From NCBI GenBank assembly GCA_012295275.1, contig CM022665.1, positions 30,496,957-30,560,956 on the forward strand: a DNA stretch of 64,000 nt. Direction: 5' to 3'. Below the pieces are notes generated by a model. The model ran no database searches. It was not told where the DNA came from and saw only the letters and a program-made list of their open reading frames with translations. Shown piece by piece: positions 63,984 through 64,000 of this stretch; the stretch's first letter is position 1; each line of letters starts with the position of its first letter. The stretch is from Chrysomallon squamiferum (Eukaryota > Mollusca > Gastropoda > Neomphalida > Peltospiridae). The position numbers were made by a program, and so were the translations under genes.

Positions 63984-64000
63984 CTGAAACATGAAAATGT

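Noticed and set aside
1-64000. CRISPR arrays, bacterial operons, rRNA genes
   Set aside because: The regular repeats are adjacent minisatellites without unique spacers. The window is clearly spliced eukaryotic DNA, and no rRNA-like conserved sequence was recognised.

Overview
The window is intron-rich, AT-rich animal genomic DNA. It has spliced genes with GT-AG introns, no operons, many microsatellites and small non-autonomous DNA transposons. The protein set (a TANGO1/MIA3 relative, a kynurenine-pathway dioxygenase, and a very large extracellular protein built of fibronectin-III-like repeats) suits a bilaterian invertebrate. A lophotrochozoan such as a mollusc is my best guess from style and composition, but it is not proven.

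Layout. (1) 323-15458, minus strand: TANGO1/MIA3-type cargo receptor for ER export. Eleven exons were joined by phase-consistent splice sites, from the signal peptide through the SH3-like domain and a 2.1-kb low-complexity exon to the first membrane segment. The 3' part lies off the left edge. (2) 15459-18750: intergenic, between the two divergent start codons, with simple repeats, a diverged ~460-bp tandem duplication and a 120-bp hairpin element. (3) 18751-25851, plus strand: complete 10-exon 3-hydroxyanthranilate 3,4-dioxygenase (HAAO), 291 aa, with all metal and key substrate residues intact. (4) 25852-32145: gene-poor, with a ~31-bp minisatellite at 30270-31075. (5) 32146-37273, minus strand: a complete nine-exon, 241-aa coiled-coil protein with CxxC pairs that I do not recognise. 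(6) 37274-40190: intergenic, with a pogo-like MITE. (7) 40191-63983 and beyond the right edge, minus strand: the C-terminal 2,407 codons (37 exons, all phases consistent) of a giant secreted or cell-surface protein. It has about 17 degenerate FN3-like repeats carrying a 'SDGV-x-(V/I)D-x-(T/S)PP' signature, plus a Cys-rich insert and a galactose-binding/DUF642-like insert.

The genes do not form a pathway: TANGO1 acts in secretion, HAAO in tryptophan catabolism, and the giant protein is presumably extracellular. The most unusual feature is in the giant gene. Many of its introns contain minisatellites whose repeat unit is a copy of the neighbouring splice junction (acceptor plus exon start, or exon end plus donor). 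This gives long runs of decoy splice sites, up to 21 copies at 56573-57175. Three or more pogo/Tigger-like MITEs are present. One sits in the 3' UTR of the giant gene and contains the first AATAAA after its stop codon.

All gene models are manual splice-site reconstructions without transcript data. Exon limits are given so they can be checked.
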